Below, in pieces: positions 36,353 through 47,740 of a stretch of DNA of 64,000 bases. This DNA comes from Antedon bifida (Eukaryota; Echinodermata; Crinoidea; Comatulida; Antedonidae), in the NCBI GenBank assembly GCA_963402885.1, contig OY727096.1, positions 10,645,820 through 10,709,819 on the forward strand. Reading direction: 5' to 3'. Below the pieces are notes generated by a model that worked only from the letters and a program-made list of their open reading frames with translations, ran no database searches and had not been told where the DNA came from. How positions within the stretch are numbered: position 1 is the first letter of the stretch; each line of letters begins with the position of its first letter. The position numbers and the translations under genes are program-made.

Positions 36353-37734
36353 TTAACTTAGCCTGGGATTTTTTCATGGCTAGACCTAGAATAATACATG
36401 CATAGGCCTAGACTAGTAGTAGTAGAACAGGCAAACTGGTGGGACAATCGGGTCCCTGCAGAAGATTCCCAGCTAGGCCCTATGCATTGTAGTCGTCATA
36501 GACTGGCCTAGGCTAGGCCATCAATCCGAAAATACAGCCAGCCTGCTGTACCATATATGTACATAATTTACAGTTGAAGCTTGTTTAACTAGTTTTTATG
36601 ATAAAAATAAAACAAACATTTTTCAGGGAAAATGGTTACAATACAATTACAAGCCTGAAGTTGAGAACCTTCCAGCAGCACTGTACAAGTAGACAGAGGG
36701 GAAAAGCCAGCTTAGCCATTTTACAACACAAACAAATGTTCTTCACTATGTTACTCTGTACTGTAAGTCAAATATTTGTTTTCTCTTTTTTAAGTGGTAA
36801 TGTGTTTTACCATAGAAAGTTAGTGTACTTATTTGACTATGTCAAAGCAAGCAATTTAATTAGCCCACATTTTGCACTAAATGTGCATGATCTATTTTTA
36901 AATACCAAATTCCAGTTTTTCGTACTTTGCCGAAATTAAAAAGTTTAGATTTTTAGATTATATTTCATTGTTTTAAAAAATTTATTTAAAGACGTTGAGT
37001 TGATGAAGACTGGGACGTACTTCATAAAGACAACTAATGATAGACTCGGTATTGGAATATGATTGGATATTGCAAGAAAAATATGTGTGATGCTGCATTC
37101 GGCCAATATGTTCCTGTCCAGCTTGTAAAATGTTGTTGTATAATTTTCTTTATTATAAAGCAATAATATTTGTACAGTATATTATTTTGTACACATAACA
37201 TTCAATAAATAAAAAATACTACTGCAACAGTACACATGATAAATTTACTTATAATTCATAATTTTACTGTAAATATTACAGTGCAAAAGGAGTTAATAAC
37301 AAATATATATACAGTATATCTTATTGAATTCCTGTATTTTTTTTGTGTCAATTTGTCTACTAATATCAGTGTGTTGATTGTGGAAGTAATTACGGCAGCT
37401 ATAGTCTTCTAAAATCGCTCATATCCATTACAAAGTGTCATTTTAATAGTAAGAAATGTTTCAATAAATTGTGAATGTTGCCACTGTGCGATACATTTTG
37501 CGTTTCTCACTACTTCTTCACTTGCTGTTATTGTTCAATCAATGTTAATACCTCAAAAGAAAGAAGAAATTTGTGTCAAAATATCTGCATAAAATGGTTA
37601 ATTGTGCGAATGTTGATTTGAACTTATTGTATTTGATGCAGAAGGTTTAATAAAATATTTTAAAATACTGTACAGTAAACATCCAAAACAATATTTAGAT
37701 TTATTTTGGTAATTTTCTCTGCAGAATAGATAGT
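36353..37734. other. no firmly supported gene
   Basis: Open frame 36598..36939 has no recognised domain. A block opening after ATTTTTCAG (36626) and closing before GTAAGT (about 36764) has exon-like borders, but no protein signature supports it. The rest is AT-rich. Confidence 0.3.
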
Positions 37735-37960
37735 TGAAAGTATTGTGTAAAAACAAAGAAGATAGCTTGGTAGATAGAAAACATTTTGGAATAAAACTAA
37801 AAACAGCTTATATATATATATATATTTATCAGAGCCAAGCACCTGAAGATTGAGTTCATACTCATGAAACATCCTGTAGTGCAATAAAATGTTCAGTTGG
37901 TAATTTACTAGCGTCTTTATTATTTATTTATATTTGGCTCTACATTTTGTATCGAGCACT
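37735..37960. mobile_element. PLE-related end fragments, two orientations
   Basis: About 37745..37800 is the reverse complement of PLE 3' sequence (CCAAGCTA(C/T)CTTCTTTGTTTT). It is followed by a TA run and then by a plus-strand segment with a hammerhead-like motif and a CAATAAAATGTTCAG tail that belongs to a different PLE or retrozyme-like family. Confidence 0.5.
37839..37882 (+). ncRNA. hammerhead ribozyme candidate, well-formed
   Basis: GCAC, then CTGAAGA (fits CUGANGA), then stem II TGAGT/ACTCA with loop TCAT flanked by U residues, then GAAA, then stem III ACA/TGT around TCC, then cleavage site GTA, then GTGC. GCAC and GTGC give stem I. All core positions of the hammerhead are present in the right order within 44 nt. 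Activity is inferred. Confidence 0.65.
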
Positions 37961-38994
37961 TTCGCTTTCATGATCTGCGTTAAATTTACCATCTAGGTCG
38001 TGCCCACAGATGGTTCTCGAATACATAGTAATTTCAGCGTAAAAAAACTGGCGATTTCAAATGTACGTACCGCATGACTATAAAACATTGTCGTTTACAG
38101 AAACAAATAAATAGATACAATGATTTATGTAGTCAACCAAAATTATCACCCTGCGAATTACTTCCAAAAGAGAAACTTGTCACAAAATGAGTCCAAATGT
38201 TTGATTTGAACTCATCTAAACAAACCCAATTTGTGTTTTGTATCTAACATTAGGGTTTAGGGTTGGGGATGAGGATAGATACAAAGAGGAACAATTTTGA
38301 AATATATTCTTTATATTAAATTATTCTTTATATTTCTTTATTATCCACTCAGTAACGAAATATTTTTTTATAGGCCTATAAATAATAAACCACTAAATAG
38401 AGTAAACATTTCCGATTTAATAACTTTGTTAAAATTGTCATAGTCGATTGAAAGTACGTAACGATACACCACCACGACGTTTATATTTTTTTGTAATTAT
38501 TAATTAATACAAACGTTGAGAAGCAACTGTCAGTAATAAAGTATTATATTATTATGTGTTTATAATCTAAAGGTAGGGGCTACCCACACCCACAGTAATA
38601 TTTTTTTAAAGAAAATTTGCCTGTCTTCAACATTATGATACTGTACTCGAGCTGTTCAACCCGTGTTCAGCCATTAAAAACAATTATCGTAGGATGAGAT
38701 AGGAAAATGCGAATCATCCTCGTATTATTGTATGCGGGTATTTTTCAAGATGGACATGCATTAGACAGTGTATACCACAATCGGGCAATTCGTTTCAATT
38801 GTCAATAACTAATTATCTAACTCAATTTAATTGGTAAACAGGGTTACATCAGATGGTTAAAATCAGTATCGAAAGTACGGACCAACTTCATATACCATCG
38901 AGTAAACATTCTAGAAATAACGCGCGATTTACCGAATTTTGCCCTTACGTAAATTTATATGTAGATACATACATACATATATATACATATATAT
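37961..38994. other. no recognisable feature
   Basis: AT-rich, with a short palindromic AATTATTAATTAAT patch and TA-rich sequence from 38960; no coding block. Confidence 0.4.
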
Positions 38995-39213
38995 AAAGTC
39001 GCCCCGGTTGGGGCGACTTTTTCTCATTCTCACAGATTTCCTCATCTTTATCGTTTCAAATTAATTAATTAAATGTCAGTATATCACCGGGCGGTTTAGA
39101 ATTAATGTTATTTGCCTCTTGTATATATATATATAGTATAGTGCTGTTCCGCCGTACCACGCCGAGAATGTTAAAGAGTCGTTATCCAATCGAGTTCGAA
39201 CAATACCATGAAA

Positions 39214-39284
39214 GCCCCAGTGGTCTAATGGTTAGGACATCTGCATATCAAGCAGGCGGTCCGAGTTCGAGTCTCGGTTGGGGC
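39214..39284 (+). tRNA. tRNA-like sequence in array unit 1
   Basis: 71 nt fold as a tRNA: acceptor GCCCCAG/TTGGGGC, D arm GTCT..GGAC, anticodon arm TCTGC/GCAGG with loop ATATCAA (anticodon ATC), T arm CCGAG/CTCGG with loop TTCGAGT. The body looks like tRNA-Glu/Asp, but ATC is an abnormal anticodon. No intron. Probably a pol III promoter within a repeat; a working tRNA is unlikely but not excluded. Confidence 0.4.
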
Positions 39285-39577
39285 GACTTTTTCTAATTCT
39301 CACAGATTTCCTCATCTTTATCGTTTCAAATTAATTAATTAAATTTCAGTATATCACCGGGCGGTTTAGAATTAATGTTCTTTGCCTCTTGTGTTTATAT
39401 ATATAAAAGTATCTCTTCGGAGATCCCGCCTCGTGAATAAAAATACTGAAAGATGAGGGCGTATCAATTTGATCTCTGTTGCGCGTGCGTACAATTGAGG
39501 ACTAGTGCTGTTCCGCCGTACCACGCCGAGAATGTTAAAGAGTCGTTATCCAATCGAGTTCGAACAATACCATGAAA

Positions 39578-39648
39578 GCCCCAGTGGTCTAATGGTTAGG
39601 ACATCTGCATATCAAGCAGGCGGTCCGAGTTCGAGTCTCGGTTGGGGC
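39578..39648 (+). tRNA. tRNA-like sequence in array unit 2
   Basis: Identical to the copy at 39214 over all stems and the ATC loop. The third copy (39942..40012) has lost acceptor pairing and has a changed T stem. Confidence 0.4.
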
Positions 39649-40117
39649 GACTTTTTCTCATTCTCACAGATTTCCTCATCTTTATCGTTTCAAATTAATT
39701 AATTAAATTTCAGTATATCACCGGGCGGTTTAGAATTAATGTTCTTTGCCTCTTGTGTTTATATATATAAAAGTATCTCTTCGGAGATCCCGCCTCGTGA
39801 ATAAAAATACTGAAAGATGAGGGCGTATCAATTTGATCTCTGTTGCGCGTGCGTACAACTGAGGACTAGTGCTGTTCCGCCGTACCACGCCGAGAATGTT
39901 AAAGAGTCGTTATCCAATCGAGTTCGAACAATACCATGAAAACACCAGTGGTCTAATGGTTAGGACATCTGCATATCAAGCAGGCGGTCCTAGTTCGAGT
40001 CTCGGTTGGGGCGACTTTTTCTCATCACAGATTTCCTCATCTTTATCGTTTCAAATTAATTAATTAAATTTCAGTATATCACCGGGCGGTTTAGAACTAA
40101 TGTTCTTTGCCTCTTGT

Positions 40118-40120
<3 letters not shown>

Positions 40121-40174
<54 letters not shown>
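40121..40174. repeat. TA microsatellite
   Basis: About 27 uninterrupted TA dinucleotides between the tRNA-like array and the PLE 5' repeat. Confidence 0.95.
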
Positions 40175-40178
<4 letters not shown>

Positions 40179-40250
40179 ATATATATAGAATAGTAAGAGC
40201 TTAAGATAGTTAAGACAATAAACAAAATATCTAAGATAGGTATGTATTTG

Positions 40251-40372
40251 ATCGTTTTGATTTAGTTTTCGCTTTTTTTTTTTGTATCTCTATTGAGATC
40301 CAGCCACTGATACCCACAGCATTATCATTTTTTTCAGTAATTTGCCTTTGGATTTATATATATATATATATA
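40251..40372 (+). repeat. PLE terminal direct repeat, 5' copy
   Basis: ATCGTTTTGATTTAGTTTTC through ATCCAGCCACTGATACCCAC to CTTTGGATTTATA(TA)n, nearly the same as 47615..47740. Repeats of this kind (pseudo-LTRs) are usual for PLEs that insert as tandem or circular-derived copies. Confidence 0.85.
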
Positions 40373-40375
40373 ATT

Positions 40376-42790
40376 ATGGAGGGTACTTTGGATAACTTTA
40401 CCAAATTACGTCGCCTGTCCGAGAAACGTGTCAGGTATCGTCACAATTTACATACTTTTCTTTTACATCGTTCTAAACATTCGGCCCCCAAAGGACAATT
40501 TTATGTCACATCTGGTATTCGATTTGCAGATGATGACATGCGTTCTGGTTGGAACGCTGTCCTTCACAAAAATGCTTGTCTACTCAATGAGATCCAAATT
40601 GGCAATTGCCGCATAATCCTCACTGAGTTTGACGTTGAAATTCACTCTAGAACTAAGAAGTTGAAAAGAGAACTTCCTGCATCCGAGTTTCAAAACAAAC
40701 TCAGGATTATCGCCAATGATTGCTGTAAGCAATCAACGGCAATGGCCCGAAGGGGACATCACAAATTTGGTCTACCTGCAGACTTGGTCATTTCAACACA
40801 AATGACTCTACCTTCGGATGATTTTAGGGCTTTTAGAAAACCCTGCAGAAGGTTCGTTCGGACTTATAACAAGAATCGGAGCAACACCTCTGATTCAGTT
40901 GTTGAAATTAATTGCCGACTTTCCGAAGGAGAGAAAAAACTTCTTTCCCGAGGACTTAAATTCTGCCCAAAACCAAGGCAGGTCGGCGCACAACAACTAT
41001 CTTTGGATATGGAGTCTTTCTCCAGAAGATTACGATTACGTGAACATTTTGCTGATTCAGACAGCAGCACCACGCAAACCGAAGGCAACGCTAACAAATT
41101 TAAACCAAAAAGTTCCTGGAATCCACCTAAAAATCGTTGTCCAGCTTTAGAAACATTTATTCAGGCTATTGAGGAGGATGTACAAAACTACGTCCCGAGT
41201 CCAGATAAACGTGACAATCTCTCAAAACAAGAGAGGCAGGCCATTGCCAAATTGCATCAGCGTAATGATATTATCATTAAACCCGCTGATAAAGGTTCTG
41301 CCACTGTAATTTGCCATGGACATCACATTTTATGAAGAGGAGTCCTTAAGACAGCTAAACAATCCTCTTCATTATCGTAAACTTACAACGGATCCCACCC
41401 CGGAAATTGCGGATAAGGTGGCCAAATCTGTTTCTGTGATGGTAAAAAAACACTCCATCGATCCTAAGATTGGACCTCATTTGGCACAGGTCAATCCAGT
41501 TCCAGGCAGATTTTATTTCCTACCTAAAATCCACAAAGCAAGCAATCCTGGTAGACCCATTATTTCGGGCAATGGCACTGCTACAGAGAAAATTTCTGAA
41601 TATGTGGATGATTTACTTAGACCACATGTGACTGATCTCCCTTCATACATTCAGGACTCCACAGACTTTATCCGCAAAATTAACCAAATTCAAAATTTAC
41701 CTAATAATTCTGTTCTGGCTACATTAGATGTTTCATCATTGTATACTAATATCCCTCACGAAGAAGGAGCCGACGCATGTATTTTAAATTACATACAAAT
41801 TCCAGGCAAAACGCCTACTAAAGCTCATTTACGAGAACTGGTCATGTTGATTTTAACCAACAACAATTTTATTTCTGGAAATGACCATTACCTTCAAATT
41901 CATGGCACAACGATGGGCACAAAAATGGCGCCATCTTTTGCAAATTTATTTATAAGACAATTTGAGGCCAATTTTCTGTCCCTCCAACCAACTAAACCAC
42001 TTGTTTGGTTTAGATACATTGACGACATCTTTATGATCTGGACCCATGGTAAAGATAATTTAGAATCTTTTCTTCTCAATAATAATGCAGCCCACCCAAC
42101 TATCAAATTTACAGCTACCAAATCCACTAGTAGCGTTGATTTTTTGGACACTATAGTGACCATAAAAAATGGTACACTCAAAACTGACCTATTCCGTAAA
42201 CCCACGGATAAAAATATGTACCTGCTCCCTAGCAGTTGTCACCCCCGACACTGTACTAAAAACATACCGTACAGTCAAGCATTACGTATCAGACGTATCT
42301 GTTCTTCAGATTTAGATTTTCAGAATCGTACCGAAGAACTAACCGGACATCTCCGGAATAGAAATTACAAGAAGGAATACATCGAAACTGCTATAAAGAA
42401 AGCAAAAGATATTCCTCGATGTCAAACACTGACGTACAAACCACGTCAGCCAAAAAAATCGACCAGAGTGCCATTGGTCATAACCTACCACCCTAGGTTG
42501 CCTCCATTACGGGCTATTATTGAGAAACATATATGCCCATTCTACAGTCCACAGAACGTCTCAGGACTGTTTTTCCGGAACCACCCATTATTGCATTTCG
42601 TAGACCTCCCAACCTTCGTGATATATTAGTCAGATCCAAATTTAAGAGTGAAATTAACTCTCATGACAGCCACAATTTTGGCAGTCACCTTGCGGCAAAT
42701 CTTGCAAAACTTGTTCATTGGTTGATTCTACTGAAAAATTTCAGAGTAACCAAACTGGCCGCATTTTTCGGATAAGACAATCAATTAATT
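40376..42790 (+). CDS. PLE reverse transcriptase region
   Basis: The first part (40376..41335) is the PLE N-terminal region, ending in the conserved IIIKPADKGSATVI. The second (from about 41316) is the RT: FYFLPKIHKASNPGRPIIS, LATLDVSSLYTNIPHEEG (motif A), GTTMGTKMAPSFANLF (motif B), FRYIDDIFMIW (motif C; YIDD catalytic pair at about 42013..42030) and DFLDTIV. It continues to a CGKSC.KTC linker and RIFRIRQSINC just before the insertion. It acts as an RNA-templated DNA polymerase priming on nicked or telomeric DNA. It lies in overlapping frames and is not intact. Confidence 0.85.
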
Positions 42791-45700
42791 GTGACCTGCT
42801 ACCACGAAAGGGCTGTAAAATCGCACCGCGATGTATTGAGAAATTGACCTTTTGAACTAGAATAGGCCGTAATACATATAAATTGTCAAAATGAGTTTTT
42901 GTGTAATAAAGAAAATATAATCATTAATTTTACTATTCCTGAAGTTTGGGTTTGAAATTCCATCGGTAAGTTGTCAAAATTAGTCATTTTCTGAAGGGAT
43001 TCTGTATAAATTGAATAGAAATGTGTAGAAAATGCGACCACAATCGCCGAAAACAAAGCTTCCTTTGGACCGCCATATTTCGCTTGCCTTTGCGATTTAT
43101 GACGTCACTGACTGTTAGTTTGTTGTCTATTATGTTTAAATATCATTTGATTGGTCAGTTTTTGCTTGGATTGGTTTTTTTGTAAGTTTAATCCAATAGA
43201 AAACGTACTTTGTACGGAAAACAATGGTTACTAAGGCCAGAAAACATCAACTTTGATTGGCTTACACCTGTCACGTGTTGAAATAACGATTCCCGATTGG
43301 TCACTCTGACATGCTTCACTTCACTTCGTGTTCCTTGCGCGAGCTAGCGAGCTAACAGCTGGTCACAGACACATGCTTTTATTTCTGTAAAAATAATAAG
43401 ATGGAGGAACCGCTTGATCGTAGACTTAAAAACGTATTAAGTGAAGCTAGAGGCTTGGATCTTAATGATGATGATAATCAGAAATTGTTGGATTTGATTG
43501 ACGAGTATTTTGATGAGAGAACGATGTCGGATAATGAGGAATTGACGGAAGAGGAAAGGGCTGATTATAATGACGATTATGACGAAGAAGGCTTGTTTTC
43601 GGAGGACGACGAAGACAACATTGACGAACCTGATGGGCCTAGGCCTAGGCCAAATGAAGAGAATGATAATGTAGGCCTAGATACTGATGAATCCCAAGAC
43701 GAAAATGCCATGATTGGTGGAGATGATACAATCTTGAGCAACGGAGATCCCGAATTTATGTCCGAGTTTGAAGAAAAGGTAAGTACTACCATTATTTTGA
43801 CCTTCTTTCAAGAAAGGTCGGGGGTGGGCGTGGGGGACCCTGGCTTGGGTCTAGGCCTACAGTAGGTCTACTCATTGTTCTAGGCAGTGGATGCTTAGGG
43901 CCTAGGCCTAATAATAGTATAATAGTCTCAATACGTAGCTTTGTTGGAATGTTGGTTGGTCCCCATTCATTACGTTAAATTCATCCAGAACACACTGTTC
44001 CGTTCTTGTTATTTATACTAACTAATTTATATTTTTTAATAATAGGAAATACAGAACATCAAACACAAAAAATGTCGATGTAAGAACCCACATAATGGCT
44101 TAGGTTGCACTCACAAGTTCTCGGATGAGTACGTCTTTAAGATGCGGTACCAATTAAAGGCATTATCCAGGGAATCGAAGACACTCTTTCTACTTGGAAA
44201 AATCGCTACTTCAGGTGCAACAACTCAGTGCTCCAAGCAGATTAATAAGGATCGCAAGCGGAAAAGAACGGACATGGGCTACTATGTAAATAAGATCAAG
44301 GTGTGCAGAGATGCATTTCTATTTATCCATATGTAAGTAATTTTCAATCAAAACATTCTAAACTATTCTGTTTATGTAACTGTAGCGAGTTTTATTATTT
44401 TTTTCTGATGAATTATTTTCACAGGTTGCAATTATCTTTAACTTGGAATTAATGTATTGTCTTTTTTTGCAGTACCAGTGACAAGTTTCTTACAAAACTT
44501 ACTAGACATTACATGGAAAATGAAATTGAGATCCCTGAATCGTTTTCTGGAGGGGCAAAATATAACACAAGGAGATTTAGCGTTGAAGATAATGAGAGAT
44601 CTGTGACGTTCCATTCAAAGTTTGCGGATGAGAAGGCACTAGTCATACCTGGACGTATACCTGGAATAAAGTACACTGATCCACGAGTTAGGCTGCTTCC
44701 TGCTGTGGAAAACAAAACCTCAGTGTGGCGAAAGTATCGAAAGAGTTTGAATGAACTTAGTGCAGCATCAGGAAGAGGTATAATTTTTAAAGTTTTTATT
44801 ATTTTTATCTTAATGTATACATTGACCGTCTTCTTTATAGGAAACAGTATAAAAATAAATTCTATTCACTTATGCAAATTATATTTTTTCACCAATAGAA
44901 TATCGTGTAATGGGTCGATGGTCGTTTGTGAAGGCTTGGAAGAGATACCGGCCGTTTATTTTGACAACCAAACCTCGTAGTGACATGTGCTGGACATGTT
45001 AGAAGCATAGTCAAAAGATTTACTTGAGTGCTAATTCATCGGATTCCCATAAAGCAGCAATAATTCAAGAACAAGTTGAGCATCTTCGTGTTGTTGACCA
45101 AGAAAGAAAGCTGTATCAGGACGACACAGCAAAAGCTAAAGAGTCCATCAGAGAAATGCCAGATCAACTTGGACCACATCAGCCCTGTTCAAGGAAAGGC
45201 GCCATGCATTACAGCTTTGATTTCGCCCAGCAGGTTGGTACATATTTTTTGTTTCTATTGGGTTTTTTTTCCATTTGCATCCTAGCAGTAAATAACTCGC
45301 CAATTACATTATATTTTTTTTTATTAAATACAATTTTTATTCTATTTTTTCAGCTGTTCTATCCACACGACCCCGAACAGCCTGGACCTGTTTTTTTCTT
45401 AACCGAGAGGAAGTGTGGCGTCTTTGGGATCCACTGTGAGGGATTCTCCAATCAAGTCAATTTTTTGATCGATGAGGGGATGGACGTTGGCAAAGGAGCA
45501 AATGCCGTCATTTCATATCTTCATTATTATTTTGCCCACTACAGTTTAGGTGAAGAAGTTCATTGTGACAACTGTAGTGGACAAAATAAGAATAAGTATG
45601 TAATGTGGTATTTACTCTGGAGGACACTACATGGCCTGCATAAGGAAATCAGGGTACGCTTTTTGGTGGCTGGACACACAAAGTTTGCCCCTGACTGGTG

Positions 45701-46989
45701 CTTTGGTCTGTTTAAACAAAGATATAATGTATGCCACAGTTCATGTTTGAATGATATTGCAGACTCTTGCCGTTCCAGCACCAATGCTGTAGTTAATATT
45801 CCACAGCTTGTTGGAACAGAAGATGGAAAATCCATTGTACCAACGTATAATTGGAAATCATTTTTGGCCGGTTACTTTAAACCAGTAGTTGGGATTAAAT
45901 CCTTTCACCATCTCAGCTTTTCTTCTGATAACCCTGGTGTCGTCACATGCCGAGACTTTGCTGATTCAGAGGAGAAGATTCTAAAACTACTGAAGGTAGA
46001 TGGTGTAGTTCCACCACTGGAACTGCCTCAACCATTCAAACCACCCGGCCTTGCAAATAAACGTCAGTGGTACTTATATAAGAACATTAGGCAGTACTGC
46101 GCACAGGACCATAGAGCTGACGTAACATGTCCTATGCCAGGTGGAGAAGAACCTACTGAAGACGAATAAAGTCTATAAGTGTACCCTGTAAATAAAAGTT
46201 TATGATGAAAATAAATAACAGAGATTGTGCTGTTACGTTTCTATATTTTGTGGAATAATTGTGATTTTTAAAGAGTAATACAGTTGTTGTTTAATCTTCT
46301 GCAATCCGATACCTCTCCTCTATAACCTGCCATCTCCTCTCACACCCACCTTTATCCAGTATATATTCTGCAACCTACATGGGAACATCGGTGAACAGAA
46401 CGTAAAAAAAGTCATAATTTTATGCGACAATGACATCTCTCCAAGTCACTCCCCACCCCCACATAACCCCTCCCCCACATACCCCTCCCCCACCCTGACT
46501 CCCTACCCTAGCTGGTATGTCCTTTTCTACTTGTAGGTTACTAACACTCCCAAATAGGATATTATAGGTTAACACCCAAATAAGATCTTCAAGAAATGAG
46601 CCCTATTATACTTTTATTTTACCAATTTCAAAATGGCCGCTAAATCCCCCGGGGGGGGGGGATTCCTGTAAATTTTGTTGTCCTCATTCCCAAACATCAG
46701 TTGGACAACATATGAAAATTTCATTGCAATAGTCCCATGGGAAGTGGTCGTTGCTAAGGTGTGAATGTAGTCAACTGGTTACATTTTATATTAATTGTAT
46801 GGTGTAACTTTAAAGCTGTTTTACTCAAACGTTAATGAACAGATTTTGATAGTATGATTATTTTTCAAATTAGTATAACTTGGCTTCCAGACATCCGATT
46901 AAAATTATTTAAACACCATTATAAAGCTCATAATGTGTTCTATCATTTTGGCTGTTTAGGACGACAGCCATTTCGTGGTAGCAGGTCAC
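42791..46989 (+). mobile_element. Sola-like cut-and-paste DNA transposon inserted in the PLE
   Basis: Terminal inverted repeats of 26 bp with one mismatch (GTGACCTGCTACCACGAAA then G or T, then GGCTGT) and a 4-bp target duplication AATT (42787..42790 and 46990..46993). Removing it leaves RQSINC followed by LTKNVIYL, an uninterrupted PLE linker, which fixes the insertion point. It carries one five-exon transposase gene. A 4-bp duplication and the DNCSGQNKN-type transposase fit the Sola superfamily as I know it. Confidence 0.8.
43401..46169 (+). CDS. Sola-like transposase (DNCxGQNKN family), one in-frame stop
   Basis: Exons 43401..43778, 44046..44332, 44473..44777, 44899..45233, 45354..46169; borders and phases agree and give 707 codons including the end. 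The N-terminus is very acidic (residues about 20-120). Exon 2 encodes a CRCKNPHNGLGC Cys cluster. The last exon holds the catalytic region: VHCDNCSGQNKNKYV and GHTKFAPDWCFGLFK, whose Asp residues are likely part of the metal-binding triad, and a Pro-rich end. One TAG (45000..45002) interrupts the frame after DMCWTC; the rest is open, so the copy is nearly intact. AATAAA follows at about 46190. The family matches what I recall as DUF7869-type proteins. It cuts and rejoins the element ends. Confidence 0.75.
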
Positions 46990-47310
46990 AATTGTCTAAC
47001 CAAAAACGTCATTTATCTCATATACTGTAATATTTGTGGCAAACAGTACGCCGGAGAAACAAAAAACACTCTCCGTATGAGAATGACACAACATAGATCA
47101 GCTATCAAAACATTAAAGCTTGATCAACCTGTAGCCGAACATTTTAATTTAGCTGGTCACTCGATTGCAAATTTCAGAGTTATTGCAATAGACCACGACG
47201 TCAAATGGAGCGACAAAACTCGCAAAGGCAAAGAAAACCACTGGGAATTACTACTTAAAACCACAAAACCTTTTGGACTTAACATTAGGAACATACTCCC
47301 AGATCGGTAA
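46990..47310 (+). CDS. PLE GIY-YIG endonuclease domain
   Basis: NVIYLIYCNICGKQYAGET is the GIY-YIG-like start (IYL...QYAGET), followed by LRMRMTQHRSAI with the conserved Arg and His, and by KENHWELLLKTTKPFGLN with the metal-binding Glu and the PLE C-terminal NxR. It is the downstream half of the PLE polyprotein, separated from the RT by the transposon. It nicks target DNA to prime reverse transcription. Confidence 0.85.
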   Translation, partial: NCLTKNVIYLIYCNICGKQYAGETKNTLRMRMTQHRSAIKTLKLDQPVAEHFNLAGHSIANFRVIAIDHDVKWSDKTRKGKENHWELLLKTTKPFGLNIRNILPDR

Positions 47311-47554
47311 AATTATTCCGTTGACTACCAAAATTTAAGTTTCAATATTAACCACCATTATAGCCTTTTTTTTATTTTTGTTTTTTTTAAATTGTTTATA
47401 TCTCTACCAAGCTACCTTCTTTGTTTTCTACTCTTATTCAGTCTCCACCCACTATTCAACACGCTGTTTCTATTGTTATATTTCTTTTATTCCTGTCCAC
47501 CCAGGCAGCACTTGCCAACTCATATGCTATGACTTTATCCAAATTCCCTCACTT

Positions 47555-47591
47555 GCACTGATGAAGAGCTAGTGTTGCCCGAAAGCTCTGC
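47555..47591 (+). ncRNA. hammerhead-ribozyme-like motif in PLE 3' UTR
   Basis: GCA, CTGATGA, AGAGCTAGTGTTGCCC, GAAA, GCTC, TGC. Same motif as 27584..27620 on the other strand, but stem II is weaker here (GAGC instead of GGGC against GCCC), so this copy may be inactive. Confidence 0.5.
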
Positions 47592-47614
47592 TAACTTTTC
47601 TGGCTGTTTACTTT

Positions 47615-47740
47615 ATCGTTTTGATTTAGCTTTTCGCTTTTTTTTTTGTATCTCCATTGAGATCCAGCCACTGATACCCACAGCATTGTCATTTTTTCAG
47701 TAATTTGCCTTTGGATTTATATACATGTATATATATATAT
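47615..47740 (+). repeat. PLE terminal direct repeat, 3' copy
   Basis: Matches 40251..40372 with a few substitutions and ends in CTTTGGATTTATA plus a TA run. It also matches (inverted) the end of the minus copy at 27455. Confidence 0.85.

Larger units (their letters stand above)
38995..40120 (+). repeat. tandem array of 364-bp units with tRNA-like sequence, plus orientation
   Basis: Starts with a truncated unit (39001) and then three full ones with tRNA-like parts at 39214..39284, 39578..39648 and 39942..40012, exactly 364 bp apart. Units share TATCACCGGGCGGTTT, CTCTTCGGAGATCCCGCCTC and GTGCTGTTCCGCCGTACCAC. It runs straight into a TA microsatellite and then the PLE, in the same orientation. 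Units are nearly identical, so the array is young or homogenised. Confidence 0.9.
40251..47740 (+). mobile_element. Penelope-like element (PLE) with GIY-YIG endonuclease, split by a Sola-like insertion
   Basis: Bounded by direct repeats (40251..40372 and 47615..47740). Order: terminal repeat, RT with N-terminal region, Cys-rich linker, [4.2-kb DNA transposon], GIY-YIG endonuclease, 3' UTR with a hammerhead-like motif, terminal repeat. This is the known architecture of endonuclease-bearing PLEs. The coding region is in a few overlapping frames and split by the insertion, so this copy is no longer active. Its reading frames are long, so decay is recent. Confidence 0.85.

Noticed and set aside
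36598-36939. 113-aa plus-strand frame
   Set aside because: No domain or homologous pattern; the internal GTAAGT and the preceding TTTTTCAG give only weak exon support.
40251-47740. LTR retrotransposon, because of the direct terminal repeats
   Set aside because: The RT motifs, the GIY-YIG domain and the lack of gag, protease or integrase show a Penelope-like element with pseudo-LTRs.
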